A DNA stretch of 64,000 nt from Taxillus chinensis (lineage: Eukaryota; Streptophyta; Magnoliopsida; Santalales; Loranthaceae): positions 3,258,021-3,322,020 of the forward strand of contig CM042087.1 in assembly GCA_023512835.1 (NCBI GenBank). Direction: 5' to 3'. This document shows positions 21,600-33,596 of this stretch, in pieces; positions within the stretch are counted from its first letter, which is position 1; each line of letters begins with the position of its first letter. The notes below the pieces were generated by a model, which ran no database searches, had not been told where the DNA came from, and saw nothing but the letters and a program-made list of their open reading frames with translations. The translations under genes and the position numbers were made by a program.

Positions 21600-22440
21600 C
21601 GCCACAATGGTGAAAGACGAAAATGACCCTCTAGTGCTCCATCATTTTCACGTGCGGAACAAAGAAGACTCTAGAAGATGCCAGCTAGCTCCCATTGAAA
21701 TTTCAGATCGATTGGACAAATATAGGTGTGCACGTGAAAAGCATGATTTCACGGGCAGGGGCTGGGATGAATCTAGACACTTCCACTGTCTTCCACTAAA
21801 TTTTGAGAGTGAAGAGACGCTTCTATCCTTGTGCACGCGAAAGCGTTTTCATGGGCATGGCTCAGAAAGGTCTAGAGGATGCCGTTGCCTTTGTGCAAAG
21901 TTTCGGATCGATTGGACCATCTTACCCTTGTGCACGTGAAAAGCCTTTTCGCGGTCGGTGCCTTTTTTGTCCAAATTTCACCAGTAGGTCACGGATGAGC
22001 TGTAGATTCATTATAGATGTGAACGTGAAATACCGCTTCTCATGGGCAAGCTGGTTGACACCCTAAATGAAGCCCAAAGTTCTTGAAATGTGACAGCTAG
22101 TAGCCCATCTCCCAAGGACAAAAACGTGTCGGTGAGCCCAGAATACCATCTCATAATCCATAACTTCATCTCCTTGGTTTGGCAATAGATTGGAGTGGGC
22201 CCCGCTAATTCAATTCAACCGGGCTTGGATGTGGGCCTTAGAAAAGTTATCTAAAGTTCGATACACAGGCCCAAGTAAGCCCAAGCAAACATAAGTTCCA
22301 TCAAGAAATATGGGCCTAGGACCTGGTTCAAACGCCGCAAATAAAATTAAAACAAAGCGAGATATGCACTCCCTACAGACTATGGGTTAAAGAAATCACA
22401 ATAAAAATATCCCAATAAAATAAAATAAAAAGGAAAAGAA
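21600..22440 (-). other. Element D spacer between integrase and ORF3
   Basis: Noncoding. It holds several CACGTG or near-CACGTG motifs (about 21648, 21730, 21938) and poorly conserved short ORFs. At its 22440-22500 border is the Athila-type GGGAGGCAACCC motif that also follows pol in element E. Confidence 0.6.
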
Positions 22441-22459
22441 ATCACCATGGGTTGCCTCC

Positions 22460-23860
22460 CATGAAGCGCGAGTTTAGGTCTTTAGCTTGATCGTCCCCTC
22501 TGTCAAGTTGTGCTCGAGTGAAATGATCAACCTCCTTAACTTGGTCCTGAATGTAGTATGGCTTTACACGCTGACCATTTACTTTGAATATTTGCCCAGA
22601 GGTTGATTAGAGTTCAACACTGCCATATGGGAAAACCTTTGTAACGGTGAAAGGCCCCATCCACTTAGATCGCAGCCTTCCCAAGGGAAGAGTTTAATTC
22701 TGGAATTAAAGAGAAGCACCTTCTGCCCTGGTTCAACAAAGAGAGGGGCTAATCTTCTTATCATGTCGGAGCTTAGACCTCTCCTTGTACAGCTTAGCAC
22801 TCTCATAGGCATTGAAGTGAAATTCCTCCAACTTATTTAGTTGGTGCAATCGTAGTTCAAGCAGCAACATTAGGATCCATGTTCAACTTTTTAATCGCCC
22901 AAAATGCCTTGTGTTCCAATTCAACAGGCAAGTGGCAGGCCTTTCCGTACCGGGAGACGATAAGGAGACATTCCAATGGGCGTTTTGAATGTTGTGCGGT
23001 AAGCCCACAATGTCTCATCAAGTTTTAGAGACCAATCTTTTCGGTTGCCTCCCACTTTCTTTTCCAAAATGTGCTTGATCTCATGGTTTGAGACTTTAGC
23101 TTGACCGTTTGCTTGTGGATGATAGGCTAAGGTGCGCCTATGTTGAACTCCATATTTGTTTAAGAGCTTGTCGAAAAGCTTATTGCGAAGTGACTCCCTT
23201 CATCACCGATAATTGCTCTAGGTGTTCCACCGGCTGAATATGTTGCGGCGATGGAACTTTGTAACCACTTGAGCATCATTCTTCCTAGTGGGTATAGCTT
23301 CAACCCACTTCGAGAGGTAATCAACAACTAGAAGGATGTAAGAAAACCCATCTGATGGTGGGAAAGGTCCCATGAAATCGATTCCCCATACGTCAAAAAG
23401 TTCTACTCGCATAATGCCAGTTTGGGGCATCTCTTGCTTCCTTGCAATTCCTCCCTGTTCTTTGACACCGATCACATGACTTAACAAAGGTGTATGTGTC
23501 CTTAAACATGGTTGGCCAGTAAAACCCACTTTGTAGGATCTTTGCCACCGTTTTTTGCACTCCTAAATGGCCAGCATAGTCGGATGAATGACAATGCTTC
23601 AAGTATGCTGTCCACTTCCTCTTCGGCACACATTTTCCGATGATCTGATCAGCACATTGCCCGTATAGGACAGGTTCATCCCAAATGTATCTTCTTGCAT
23701 TAAAGAGGAACCTCTTCTTGTCCTGATAAGTGAACTCGGTAGGTACATAGTCGCATGCATGGTAGTTCACTATATCAGCAAACCATGGCGTCTTTGCTTC
23801 AGCTACAAAGAGCTGCTCATCGGGGAAGGTGTCGAAATAGTAGCACCTTGACCACTACCT
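22460..23860 (-). pseudogene. Element D integrase (decayed)
   Basis: The zinc-binding part reads GKCVPKRKWTAYLKHCHSSD and later DRCQR. The core has the first catalytic Asp in VWGIDFMGPF (codon 23377-23379) and the second in a GDEGSHF block (near 23195). The third catalytic residue should be Glu in the NGQAEVS block of E, but here it is Lys (AAA, 23095-23097), so this copy would lack strand-transfer activity. Frame changes near 23390 and 23220 also break it. The C-terminal part to about 22460 is poorly preserved. Confidence 0.85.
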
Positions 23861-25300
23861 TCCCTTAGCTCCAGACTTGACAAATGGTCTGCCACAAGTG
23901 TTGGAAGTCCGCTTCAAGTCTTTAATCTCCAGATCAAACTCTTGGAGTAACAAAACCCATCCGATCAACCTGGGTTTCGCATCCTTCTTGCTGAACAAGT
24001 ATCTCAAGGCAGCGTGGTCGGTGTAAACAATGACCTTAGTGCCCAAAAGATATGACCGAAACTTATTACAAGCAAACACCACAGCAAGTAACTCCTTTTA
24101 TGTAGTAATGTAATTGAGCTGGGCCTCATTGAGTGTTCGACTGGCATAATATATTGCCCTGAAAACCTTGTCCCGTTTCTGCCCAAGCATCACTCCGATT
24201 GCAAAGTCACTCGCATCACACATCGGCTCAAATGGTTGCGACCAATCCTGGAGCTACAATCACAGTCCTGAACCGAGCTTCTCTTTCAGGACCTGTAAAT
24301 GCCTGAAGACAGTCTTCAGTAAACATGAAAGGAACATCCTTCTCTAAAAGCATGCTTAGGGGCTTGGCAATTTTTGAGAAATCTTTGATGAACCGCCGAT
24401 AAAACCCTGTATGACCCAGAAAGCTCCGAATGCCCTTCACATTGGTGGGAGGAGGTAGACTCTCAATGGTGGAGATCTTTGCTCTGTCTACTTCCAACCC
24501 ACTGCGGACACTCTATGCCCAAGGAAGACGCCTTCCTTGACCATGAAGTGGCACTTCTCTCGATTCAAGACCAGGTCCTTTTCCTTGCATCGGATCAACA
24601 CGGTTTCCGGATTTCGAGGCAGATAAAGAAAGATGAACCAAATACCGAGAAGTCATCCATAAAGACTTCCATAATGTCCTCCACCAACCCTCGAAAGATT
24701 GCCATCATACACCTCTGGAAAATAGCGGGTGCGTTGCAGAGACCAAATGGCATACGCTCGAAAGCATACATGCCAAAAGGGCACGTGAATGTAGTCTTCT
24801 CTTGATCCTCCGAGGCAACCGCTATCTGGTTGTATCCGGAATAACCGTCCAGAAAACAATAATACGGGTAGCCAGCTAACCGATCTAGCATTTGATCAAT
24901 GAAAGGTAACGGAAAGTGGTCCTTACGAGTGGCTTTATTCAGCTTGCGGTAGTCAATGCACACACGCCACCCGGTCATCGTGCGGGATGGAATGAGCTCA
25001 TTCTTCTCATTGCGTATCACTGTCATGCCACCCTTCTTGGGAACCACTTGCACCTGGACTAACCCAGGAGCTATCTGAAATGGCACATATGATGCCCGCT
25101 TTCCTCCACTTCAGAATCTCCTTGCCAACAACTTCTTTCATTGCAGGATTGAGCCTGCGTTGGCGCTCTATAGTAGGAGTATAAGACTCCTCTATCGTAT
25201 CTTGTGCATGCAGACTGCTGAACTTATGCCTTTTATATCATCCAGAGACCACCCCAGGGCCTACTTATGCTCCCTTAAGACTTCTAGTAACTGTCTGGTT
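23855..25300 (-). pseudogene. Element D reverse transcriptase and RNase H
   Basis: RVT_1-type polymerase. The best open stretch (25086 to 24595) holds GWRVCIDYRKLNKATRKDHF, PFIDQMLDRLAGYPYYCFLDG and MPFGLCNAPAIFQRCM. The catalytic pair is in VFMDDFSVFG (DD codons 24652-24657). The connection follows at 24497-24300 (SFLGHTGFYRRFIKDFSKIA). RNase H runs from 24186 to 23855 and includes [17 protein letters not shown] and [12 protein letters not shown]. Frame changes near 24595, 24230 and 24080 interrupt it. The polymerase core itself looks intact. Confidence 0.9.
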
Positions 25301-25536
25301 TCTTCTCATCGTTAAGGACGCAGCTACTATCACGGGGTAACGCCCTTATGTATCCAAAAACTGGTACCTCGGATGTTCTGGGGAGTTGCTTCGAACCGGG
25401 AAGGGTTCCGTGATTGCTGAGGATTCGATTGAGGAAGGTCGTTGCTCGGCTTGGTCTTTCCGCACCGCATAAGTCTCTTCCTGGTTCCGCCAAGCCAAAA
25501 TCCACCTACGCAATTCGTGATCCAAGCTTTCGGTGA

Positions 25537-26252
25537 TCAAGCTCTCTTTGAAGTAGCTGTCCACGAATTCAGCAATCTGATCAATCCAATAGCACTGGAA
25601 TGATCATTCGCCTTGCACATCGAATGCTCCATGTTGAACACCACTGCGTCTTCATCCACACAAAGTGTCAACTCCCCTCGGTTTACATCGATCAAGGCCC
25701 TTCCGATACTCAGGAATGGCCATCCAAGAATCAATTGGACTCCTTTATCTTCCTCCATTTCTAATACAACAAAGTCCACTAGGAAGATGAAGCGATCCAC
25801 CTTGATTAAAACATCTTCAATGATGCCCGCCGGCTTTCCTATCGAGCGATCAGCAAATTGTAAAGATATGGACGTGGGCTTTATTCCGGTCAAGCCCGAT
25901 CGCCGATAGATGGACATTGGCATCAGATTTATACCCGCCCCTAAATCACATAGGGCTTGCTCCAATTGCGAGGTGCCAATGGTGCAGGTCGAGTGAAACT
26001 ACCCGGATCTTTAAGCTTGGGTGGTAGCTTATGCCGCATCACTGCGCTGATGTCATTTGTGAGAGCCACTATCTCACAATCGGTGTAGCTTCTCCTCTTG
26101 GATGGCAGATCCTTTAAAAATTTGACGTAGCCAGGCATCTGTTCCAAGGCTTCTATGAATGGGATGTTCACCTCCAGCTTCTTGAATACGTCTAAAAATT
26201 TCTGGAACCGAGCATCTAATTTCTTTTTCCTCGGCCTTTGAGGATACGGCAT
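25537..26252 (-). pseudogene. Element D aspartic protease region
   Basis: The segment before the protease (26252 to about 25960) reads KKKLDARFQKFLDVFKKLEV and VMRHKLPPKLKDPGSF, typical of Athila. After one frame change the protease begins with ALCDLGAGINLMP (Asp codon 25945-25947). DLG takes the place of the DTG of most retroviral-type proteases, as is usual in Athila. GVQLILGWPFLSIGRALIDV follows. About 142 codons remain open. Confidence 0.85.
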
Positions 26253-26449
26253 AGGAGGTTTATACGGAACGGGAGCGTTAGCGTCAGGTGACCGGTCTGT
26301 CGGTTGACTACTCCCAACCTTTTCCTTCTAGTCCTTACGCCGCTCAGCATCTCCTTCTTTAGCTTCCTCCTGGGCATGCTTGTTCGACTCCTCCTTGTTT
26401 GGCTCAATTTTCTTCTCTCCAGCTGGTAGTTCTTTCCCACTTCTTCCCA

Positions 26450-27968
26450 CTTCTAAGCATTATAGCTTTGCATTGCTCCCTTGGGTCAACCTCCATATTG
26501 TTGGGAAAAGTATTTGATGAAGTTGGCCTAATCGCATTTGCTAGCTAGCCAATCTGCCGCTCTATATTCTTCATAGCAGCTCCAAGATCCTAGACGAAGT
26601 GGTAAGGGACTCAATCCTCGTCTCCCCCTTACTCATTCTCGTCGGTTGCTTGCTTAGCAAATTGATAAAACAAGTTCCGCATCTCTTCATCCTTTGCCTT
26701 CTCTTTGTCTTCCTCCTTCGTTGAGGCATCTTCTGGAACCCAGGAGGAAGTTGTGGCTGTGAGTGTTCTCCATACTTGTGCTGCTCCTATAGTAGGGACC
26801 TTATTCTGCCTTTGCCATAAGTAAGGCTGATGTTGAAATTGTTGAGGTCCTCCCTTGGTTCTGGAAGTTGTTGGGTGAGGAGGATTTTGGTACCGATTTG
26901 GATCCTGAAATTGTCTCGGAATCCTCCACCTCGATTCCCAACATATTGGGCTTCTTCGTATAATTGGGCCGTCGCAGTATCTTCAGAATTGCCTTGGGTT
27001 GCTCGGTTCTTCCCTCCATGCGAACCGCCATCACCGACATTTGCTCGTCGGCAACTCCATCTTCCTTGTCAACTCATCGAACCGAGTTGAATTTGATGAA
27101 TTTAATACCGCGACCACCGGCTTAGCTCTAGGACGTCTGTCATTGGACCATTGGCAGGTTGGACAACGCCATTCGTTCTATAAGCTCCACCGCTGCGAAG
27201 GCTCCATCATCATGAACGCTCCTCCAGCGGCCGCATCTATCATGCTCCTTGTATTTGCATGCGGACCCACATAAAAAGATTCGACTTGTAACCATTCTGG
27301 CCTGCCATGATTAGGACACCTCCTAACCAAGTCTTTGAATCGCTCCCAAGCCTCGTACAACGACTCATCACCATCTGGGTGAATTGATTTATTTGGCTCC
27401 TTAAATGAATAACTCTTGTTGGTGGAAAGTACTTGGAGAGAAACTTCTCCACCATTTGATCCCATGTGTGTATCTTGCTAGCAGGCAGGGACTGGAACCA
27501 ACCAAGAGCTCGGTCCTTCAGTGAAAATGGGAAGAGTCGTAACTTAATGGCATCATCCGAGACTCCATTGATTTCTCTGGTGTCGCAAATTTGCAAGAAT
27601 CGCGCTAGATGGTTGTGTGGATCATCTAGTGCCGAGCCTCGGAATGCATCTTGCCCAACCATCTGCGATAGCGCAGGCTTCGGCTCGAAGTTATTTGCTT
27701 GGACTGGCACCCTTCTAATGCCCGAATACTCATCCGATAAGACAGGTCTAGCATAATCCATGAAGGTCCTCGGCTGATAACCTCCTTGGCCGTTGTGTCC
27801 CTGATCTTCTCTTGCTCTGTTTTCAGCCATAATTTCTTCACACAAAGTATGTAAGCCTTCCAACTCTTGTTCAGCCGCAGCTAATACCCTCTGCGCCCTT
27901 CGCTGCTCTCACAACGTCCGTTCGATTTCGGGATCGTATGGTAATAACTCACCCCTGGTGTGACGCAT
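26450..27968 (-). pseudogene. Element D Gag (Retrotrans_gag family)
   Basis: The start ATG is at 27966-27968 (MRHTRGELLPYDPEIERTL), closely following the primer site. A TGA follows after 19 codons. The frame then runs openly from about 27863 to 27240 with the capsid domain: GSALDDPHNHLARFLQICDT, LRLFPFSLKDRALGWFQSLP, TWDQMVEKFLSKYFPPTR. A frame change near 27300 and several stops break the C-terminal half, which is rich in Asn, Gln and Pro. No clear CCHC knuckle is seen, as in other Athila Gag proteins. Confidence 0.85.
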
Positions 27969-28131
27969 ACAGAGGAATTTTCTCAAACACCTATGGTGCA
28001 CCCCCGCAAAGTAGCAAAAACAAAGAAATACCAGGTAACACCGTACTAGAAAATTACAAGAAAGTAAAAATCCAAATCACAAATAAACTTAAGCACCTAA
28101 TGTCACTTAATCCTAACAACGTTTGGCTTGC

Positions 28132-28155
28132 CTCCCGGCAACGGCGCCAAAAACT
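28132..28155 (-). other. Primer binding site (tRNA-Asp) of element D
   Basis: On the minus strand TTTTTGGCGCCGTTGCCGGG follows the 5' LTR within a few bases. It matches the tRNA-Asp 3' end used by Athila elements. Confidence 0.9.
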
Positions 28156-29678
28156 TGACCCGTATAAATTGTGTCTATAGGTTTTTGCAGCAAGTGCACC
28201 GGTCAAGTAATAAAATGGAGTATTGCGACTCCGGTTGTCGAACCCACAGGGAGGTAACTAATGTTGTTAAGCGCAAGCACTAAGCTAACAAGTTAATTTT
28301 ATGTCCTGGACACTGGACAATTGATTTTTGTTGTGCAAATATTTTGAACGAAAAGAGATTAAATCAGAATGTTGGCAAGCTATTGGTATAGAAATTTCGG
28401 TGATTAAGGATCTAGGGTCACAATGTTTACCACCCAATCGATTGTAATAGTCTGGTTATGGCTCTTGTTCTTGATTTATGTTCTAGTTCATGTTCATGTT
28501 GATTATCTCCTACCTATCTTACATTTGGTCCATGCTAAGATAGATTTAAGGCTTTTATCCCATTTGGTCCATGTGAATAAAAGTGATCAAGGTAGATAAA
28601 CAATCTAATAGTTGCAGACTTGGTCCATCATGCAACATTAAATCTAATTCACTAGTGTTCCACCCTAGACAAGGGCTAAGATTACCTAATTATGCATAAA
28701 CTAGGCATTTCCATTCAAGCAAGTGAATTAAACAAGAACTGAATTTTATTTTATTGAACAACCATAACCAACCTGAATACAATAGATTGGGGGCTACATT
28801 GCTCCCCTAGATTAACAAAACTACTCCATAATCATGATAAAAGCAATAATAATTACAAGAAAGAACATGATACAGTACCAGGACAATAAAGGAAGACCCC
28901 AAGATGAACCAGGACTCCGGCCTCCAAAGACTCGGCGTCTCGTGCCCAAAATCACTCCTTGCCAAGGGCAATCCGATCTTTTTAGCAACGGCTATGCTCT
29001 TTTCAGAACTCAGATCAAATTCTCTCCCTCAAGATGATTTACAATGCCTCCAAAGACCCCTATTTATAGGATTTAGTGAGCCAAATTAGGGTTACAAAAG
29101 ATGTGCCCTAATTATAAATGTGGTCGCAGCCCAAAACGACGTTGTTTTGGTTAGTGACACTATTCAACGTTCTAGGCTCAATAACACCCAAACTACTCCG
29201 AATTTGACCCCAGTTCTTTAGAGGAAAATGATTAAAACAATAAAACACATCATTTGGAGCTCAAAAAAGCTTGCACGTGAGAATACACGTGAGAAGACCC
29301 TTTTCACGTGCAGCTCCAAATCATCCCAAATTTGCTCCAAAGCTTCCTCTTGAGTTGTAGAAGGAATCTAAGCAATAAAATCCTTGCACGTGAGAATGCA
29401 TGTGAGAAAGCCTTTTCACGTGCACCTTGATTTCGCCTTCATTTGGTTTCCATCTTCTTCCTATAGCTTCCTGTTGAGTGTATGGAGTGATCTAGCCAAG
29501 GTGTGTGGGAAAAGGTTGCTCCAAAACCTGCCAAAAACATTCAAAAAGTACCACTATACACCAAACAGGGTTTTTCTAGGGGTTAGAGCAAATATGTGTA
29601 AAATATCATGCAAATAGGTACAAAACACTAAAACACCCTAAATAAGGCCTAGGATAACGGCATAAATGCACGTTATCA
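28156..29678 (-). repeat. 5' LTR of element D
   Basis: 1523 bp. Minus strand starts TGATAACGTGCATTTATGCC at 29678. Downstream lie TTTTTGGCAGGTTTTGGAGC (29518-29537), CACGTG clusters (about 29275-29425), the ACGT palindrome with one change (29131-29150) and the TATA box CTATAAATAGG (29060-29070). Five bases outside is AACGG. Confidence 0.95.
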
Positions 29679-30712
29679 AACGGTGGCTAAGATCATGCAG
29701 TGTGGCTTTTATTGGCCTCACATGGTGAAAGACACCTATGTCTACATTAAAACTTGTGATAGATGTCAAAGGGTAGGTGGTCTATCTTGGAAGAATGAGA
29801 TGCCCTTAACCGGAATTCTTCTAATTGAAATTTTTGACATATGGGGCATCGACTTTATAGGGCCTTTCCTCAATTCTGATGGGTATTCATACATCTTGTT
29901 GGTTGTGGATTATGTGTCAAAGTGGGTAGAAGCTATACCAACCAGAGTGAATGATGCTAGAGTAGTGACTCAATTCCTTACCTGAAACATCTTTAGCCGT
30001 TTTGGGACACCAAGGGCTATAATTAGTGATGAAGGTAGTCACTTATGCAATAAATTGTTTGAAAAGTTATTGAACAAATATGGAGTAACTCATAGGAAGG
30101 CTTTAACTTATCACCCATAAGCTAATGGACAAGCCGAAGTGTCCAATAGAGAGATTAAAGCCATTTTAGAGAAGACCGTGGGAGGAAACATGAAAGATTG
30201 ATCTCAAAGGCTTGATAAAGCCTTATGGGCATATAGAATAGCCTATAAAACTCTCATTGGGATGTCACCCTACCATATTCTTTATGGGAAGGCATGTCAC
30301 TTGCCTATGGAATTAGAACATAAGGCTCAATGGGCCTTGAGGAAGTTAAATTTTGATCCACACGAGACCAAGGAGCCGAGGATGACTCAATTACTTGAGT
30401 TAGATGAGTTCAGGATGGATGGCTATGACAGAGTGCTAAAATTTATAAAGAAAGAACCAAGAAATGGCATGATAGGAAATTAAACAATGAACCTTTAACA
30501 CTGGGGCAGAAAGTACTCTTATTTAATACAAGGTTGAGGTTATTTCCTGGAAAATTAAGGTCCAAATGGATGAGACCTTTTGTAATAATTGATCGAAGCC
30601 ATATGGGAGCTTTGAGCTCCAAGCCGAGGATGGCAAGAAATTTTGGGTTAATGGAGGTAGATTAAAACTATATTATGACCCAGCTCGAGAGGGAGATTTT
30701 TGATTCCCTCTC
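29679..30712 (+). pseudogene. Athila-like element E, integrase core and C-terminus
   Basis: Resumes exactly where 16304 stopped (the VQRT frame continues as VAKIMQCGFYWPHMVKDTY). It shows the zinc-finger CDRCQR, then the catalytic DD35E set: Asp in GIDFIGPF (29851), Asp in ISDEGSHL (30028) and Glu in NGQAEVSN (30136), with 35 residues between the last two. The C-terminal part reads [15 protein letters not shown] and HKAQWALRKLNFD. Stops at 29983 (TGA), 30118 (TAA) and 30199 (TGA), plus a frame change near 30480, inactivate it. All three stops are explained by single transitions. Pol ends near 30703. Confidence 0.9.
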
Positions 30713-31425
30713 CTTTACACCGTTATGATCACATTTCACGGTCTAGCTACGAGACTTTAAATAAAGCGCTTGTTAGGAGGCAACCCAAGCTTTTGCATAG
30801 TTTTGTTTTTATATTTGTTTGTGTGAACTAACCTTGGTGCAGGGAACTTTGTTTATTTCTACTAACCATCTTGTAGGCTTCCAAGAGCATAATCATGGGC
30901 CGGACTTCTAGAGTTATTTTGACAGCCCAAAGCTTAGAGCAATGACCAAGGGAAGCCCCAGAAGTGTTTGAAAGAGTCAACAATAAAGTGACGTGGAGAA
31001 GGGAAAGATGATCTTCATTTAATGGGCAAGCCCCAGAAGAAAAATGGGCCAATTTGGGCCGGCACGTGACAATGCACGTGACATGATGATATGACGTGGA
31101 AATAATTTGACTCTAAAATTTAACCGACGTGTGGATGTCATAATGGGGAACAATAAAGCCTTTCGCACGCCATATTGTAGCTGTCAATTGGGTGGCCAAA
31201 AGTTAAAAATATCACTTTTCAGCCTCATATATTCCTCACATATATCACGTGCGGAAGAGTAATTTGGAGTACAGCTCATGAGGGTCCTACCACCAAAATT
31301 TGAGACGATTCTCGACCTACACGCGACAAAGTCCATATGACGTGCAAGGGGTATAATTGTCCAATTAGCCTAAAAAATTGAGGACACGTGTATGATCAGA
31401 TTTGGAGCACATTTCCTGTTGCACG
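30713..31425 (+). other. Element E spacer between pol and ORF3
   Basis: Noncoding. It starts with AGCGCTTGTTAGGAGGCAAC (30764), the Athila motif that also follows D pol. It has several CACGTG sites (31065-31080, 31245, 31385) like the D spacer. Confidence 0.65.
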
Positions 31426-31434
31426 CTATAAAGG
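31426..31434 (+). promoter_or_regulatory. Candidate internal promoter of ORF3 in element E
   Basis: CTATAAAGG about 125 bp before the ORF3 ATG at 31557, after the CACGTG-rich spacer. Confidence 0.45.
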
Positions 31435-31556
31435 CTGCGGTTGCGAGCTAGGTCAAACAAGGCGAAGCGATTTCTAGATTTGAAATTTGAGAAGCTCCTG
31501 GTTCTTACTGTTGTAGCCAACTTTTATCCTTCTTCTCCCTCTATTCCTGAAGCAAG

Positions 31557-33089
31557 ATGGTGCGCACAAGGACATCAGGCAAGGAAGAGGTCCATTCATC
31601 AAGTTCTTCAAGCGGTGAGGATGGGGAGATGCTCCTGGGGCATGCTCTGGATCTAAGTGCCTTGGAGGAATCAGACCTGGGATGGTCAAGTGAGGGGGCT
31701 TTCATCCGTATAACACCTGAGATAATTAGGAGATGCTTTAATCTTCCTGTACCAACTGATCACTTCCCTCAACCGACCTTAGCGGAGTATGGTACCGCCT
31801 TTAATTATGCCAAACGGTTTGAGAGGAGGAGACAATTCAGCAAAAATGGCTTTGTGGGTCGATTTAGATGCCTAGCTAATCTTGTAGGGAAGTGTTTGTT
31901 GCTGGAAACTAGTGGAAGGGATGGTGTGCCTAGACGCATATGGAATTCATGTACAACATTGACTATATGTTAGATGTGGATTGGGCCACCGCCATTTTCA
32001 CCTGGTGGAAGAAAAATTTGTCAAAACGAGTATATGGCAGACTATTATGTGTCATTTTTCAGAGCCAATATGCCTAGCATTTTGCCTACTTAGACAGCAC
32101 TCCCTTCCCCTCTAAGTGGATTCCGAGAAACCTGCAGCCAGAAGGAGCTTTAGGGGCAAGCTCTAGAGGAAATTGGGGGGTACGTTCCCCAAGCCGCACC
32201 ATAGTCTTCAAGACATAGTGTTCATATGGAGAGGCCCACCGAGTTTGCTGCGCGAGACACTTCCACCCCATTGGATGAAAGGAAACAAACCTTATTCCGG
32301 CTCACTTCAATGTATATGCAAGATAATCTGCACAAAGAAGATGTTTTTAACTTCTTTCAAGGTATAAGTGGCCAAGTGATAAGTGAGGTAGAAGTTATTA
32401 ATTGGGCATTTACCAATGGACACATCCAGAGTGCCCAGTTTGAAAAGTTAATGCCACTTGTCTCTCAAGACTAGCAAGCCACTTCTAGACCCATAGCAAG
32501 GGCATGGGAAGCCCCGGAGGCTCCTACTCCTGCCTCACATGATACATGGAAACAAGAAAATCAAGAGCTAAGGAGGGATCAAGCTAGGACGAGGCACGAA
32601 GTGGAGAAACCGAGAAAGATAACACAAAAATCAAAGGCTTACTAGGCAAGATTTGGAGGGCCTTGAGCAACAAGAAAAAGTCTAAACGATCTCCAGTGGT
32701 GGAGATATTTGATGAGGATTTACCTCCAGCCCATGAGGACTCTCCTCCAGACTGCAAGATACGACGGTTCCTACCCCGCCCAAGAAGAGCACCCTCCACC
32801 AGGGCCCTCAGCAGGGTACTGCGATTATTCCCAATATCCGCAAGAAGCTGCGCTGGAAGCACGATACTCACCTTTTGATCCCTATGTGGACCCTTGCTTA
32901 TTCTCAGGCCATAGTGCCTGTTGTGCAACCTATTTCATGGGGGACTTATATGCCACTGCACCTCATGATTCCCTAGGAGAGCCGGTGCATCCGAGGATTA
33001 ATCCGGCCATCTCTTCGTGGAAGCTCAAGCGAATTTGAGTGATTTATAGACCCTAGGGTGCCGCAGGCTCGCTTTGTAAGGGACATGGA
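31557..33089 (+). pseudogene. Element E ORF3, N-terminal part: plant transposon-like domain
   Basis: Starts MVRTRTSGKEEVHSSSSSSG. The conserved part reads GAFIRITPEIIRRCFNLP, GFVGRFRCLANLVGKCLLLE and, after a shift, MYNIDYMLDVDWATAIF. These align in order with the copia C ORF3 (VRGESIVITPAVLRAALHLP, GRYRCMVTILSRCLSARTS, MYGVFQGLPMDWGMFLF). A coiled-coil and Pro-rich stretch follows, with a TAG at 32472-32474 where D has Gln. It is cut at 33089 by the TRIM and resumes at 37469. Probable family: Transposase_32 or plant-mobile-domain-like; function unknown. Confidence 0.65.
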
Positions 33090-33594
33090 TGTAACGACCC
33101 ATGAGTGGGTGTTAGTCCCACATTGCTTGGTGAGGAGAACAAAGTCCGCCTTATAGGAGGAGACAGATACCTCACCTCACAGGGACGCGTTTTGGGCGAG
33201 GCTCAAAGACAAAATCGTGCGGAGCAGGCCATGAGGGCGAGGCCCAAGACCGGTTGGCCAAAGCGGACAAAATTCTTGTGACGGGTATGGGCCGGGCTAT
33301 CTCGGATGGTATCGAGCCGGACCTGGGAGCGGTGTGCCATGGTCCCACGGGGACGTGGGCCTCCTAAGAGGGGTGGATTGTAACGACCCATGAGTGGGTG
33401 TTAGTCCCACATTGCTTGGTGAGGAGAACAAAGTCCGCCTTATAGGAGGGGACGGATACCTCACCTCAAAGGGACGCGTTTTGGGCGAGGCCCAAAGACA
33501 AAACCGTGCGGAGCGGCCATGAGGGCGAGGCCCAAGACTGGTTGGCCAAAGCGGACAAAATTCTTGTGACGGGTATGGGCTGGGCTATCTCGGA
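33090..33594 (+). mobile_element. TRIM (miniature LTR retrotransposon)
   Basis: Two direct repeats of about 217 bp (33090-33306 and 33379-33594), each beginning TGTAACGACCC. They flank only 72 bp, which begins with a tRNA-Met-type primer site (TGGTATCGAGCC, 33307-33318) and ends with a purine tract (AAGAGGGGTGGA). The repeats differ at seven positions and one indel. It has no coding capacity and must be moved by another element's enzymes. It lies in ORF3 of element E; the right flank is obscured by F1, which starts two bases after it. Confidence 0.85.
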
Positions 33595-33596
33595 GA

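Larger units (their letters stand above)
16305..29678 (-). mobile_element. Athila-like Ty3/gypsy element D, full length
   Basis: A 13.4-kb element on the minus strand with two 1523-bp LTRs (TGATAACG...CGGGTCA), a tRNA-Asp primer site and a G-rich polypurine tract. It is flanked by perfect AACGG duplications (16300-16304 and 29679-29683). Order on the minus strand: gag, protease, RT, RNase H, integrase, a CACGTG-rich spacer, ORF3, and a long noncoding 3' region. It sits in the integrase of element E. Every coding part has breaks. The Athila assignment rests on the tRNA-Asp site, the DLGAGINLMP protease motif and the ORF after integrase. Confidence 0.95.

Noticed and set aside
30713..31556. Possible host gene between pol and ORF3 of E
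   Set aside because: No conserved ORF; colinear in motifs with the D spacer, so part of the element.
33090..33594. Idea that the duplicated 217-bp unit is a simple tandem duplication
   Set aside because: A primer-site-like TGGTATCGAGCC right after the first copy and a purine tract right before the second fit a TRIM better.
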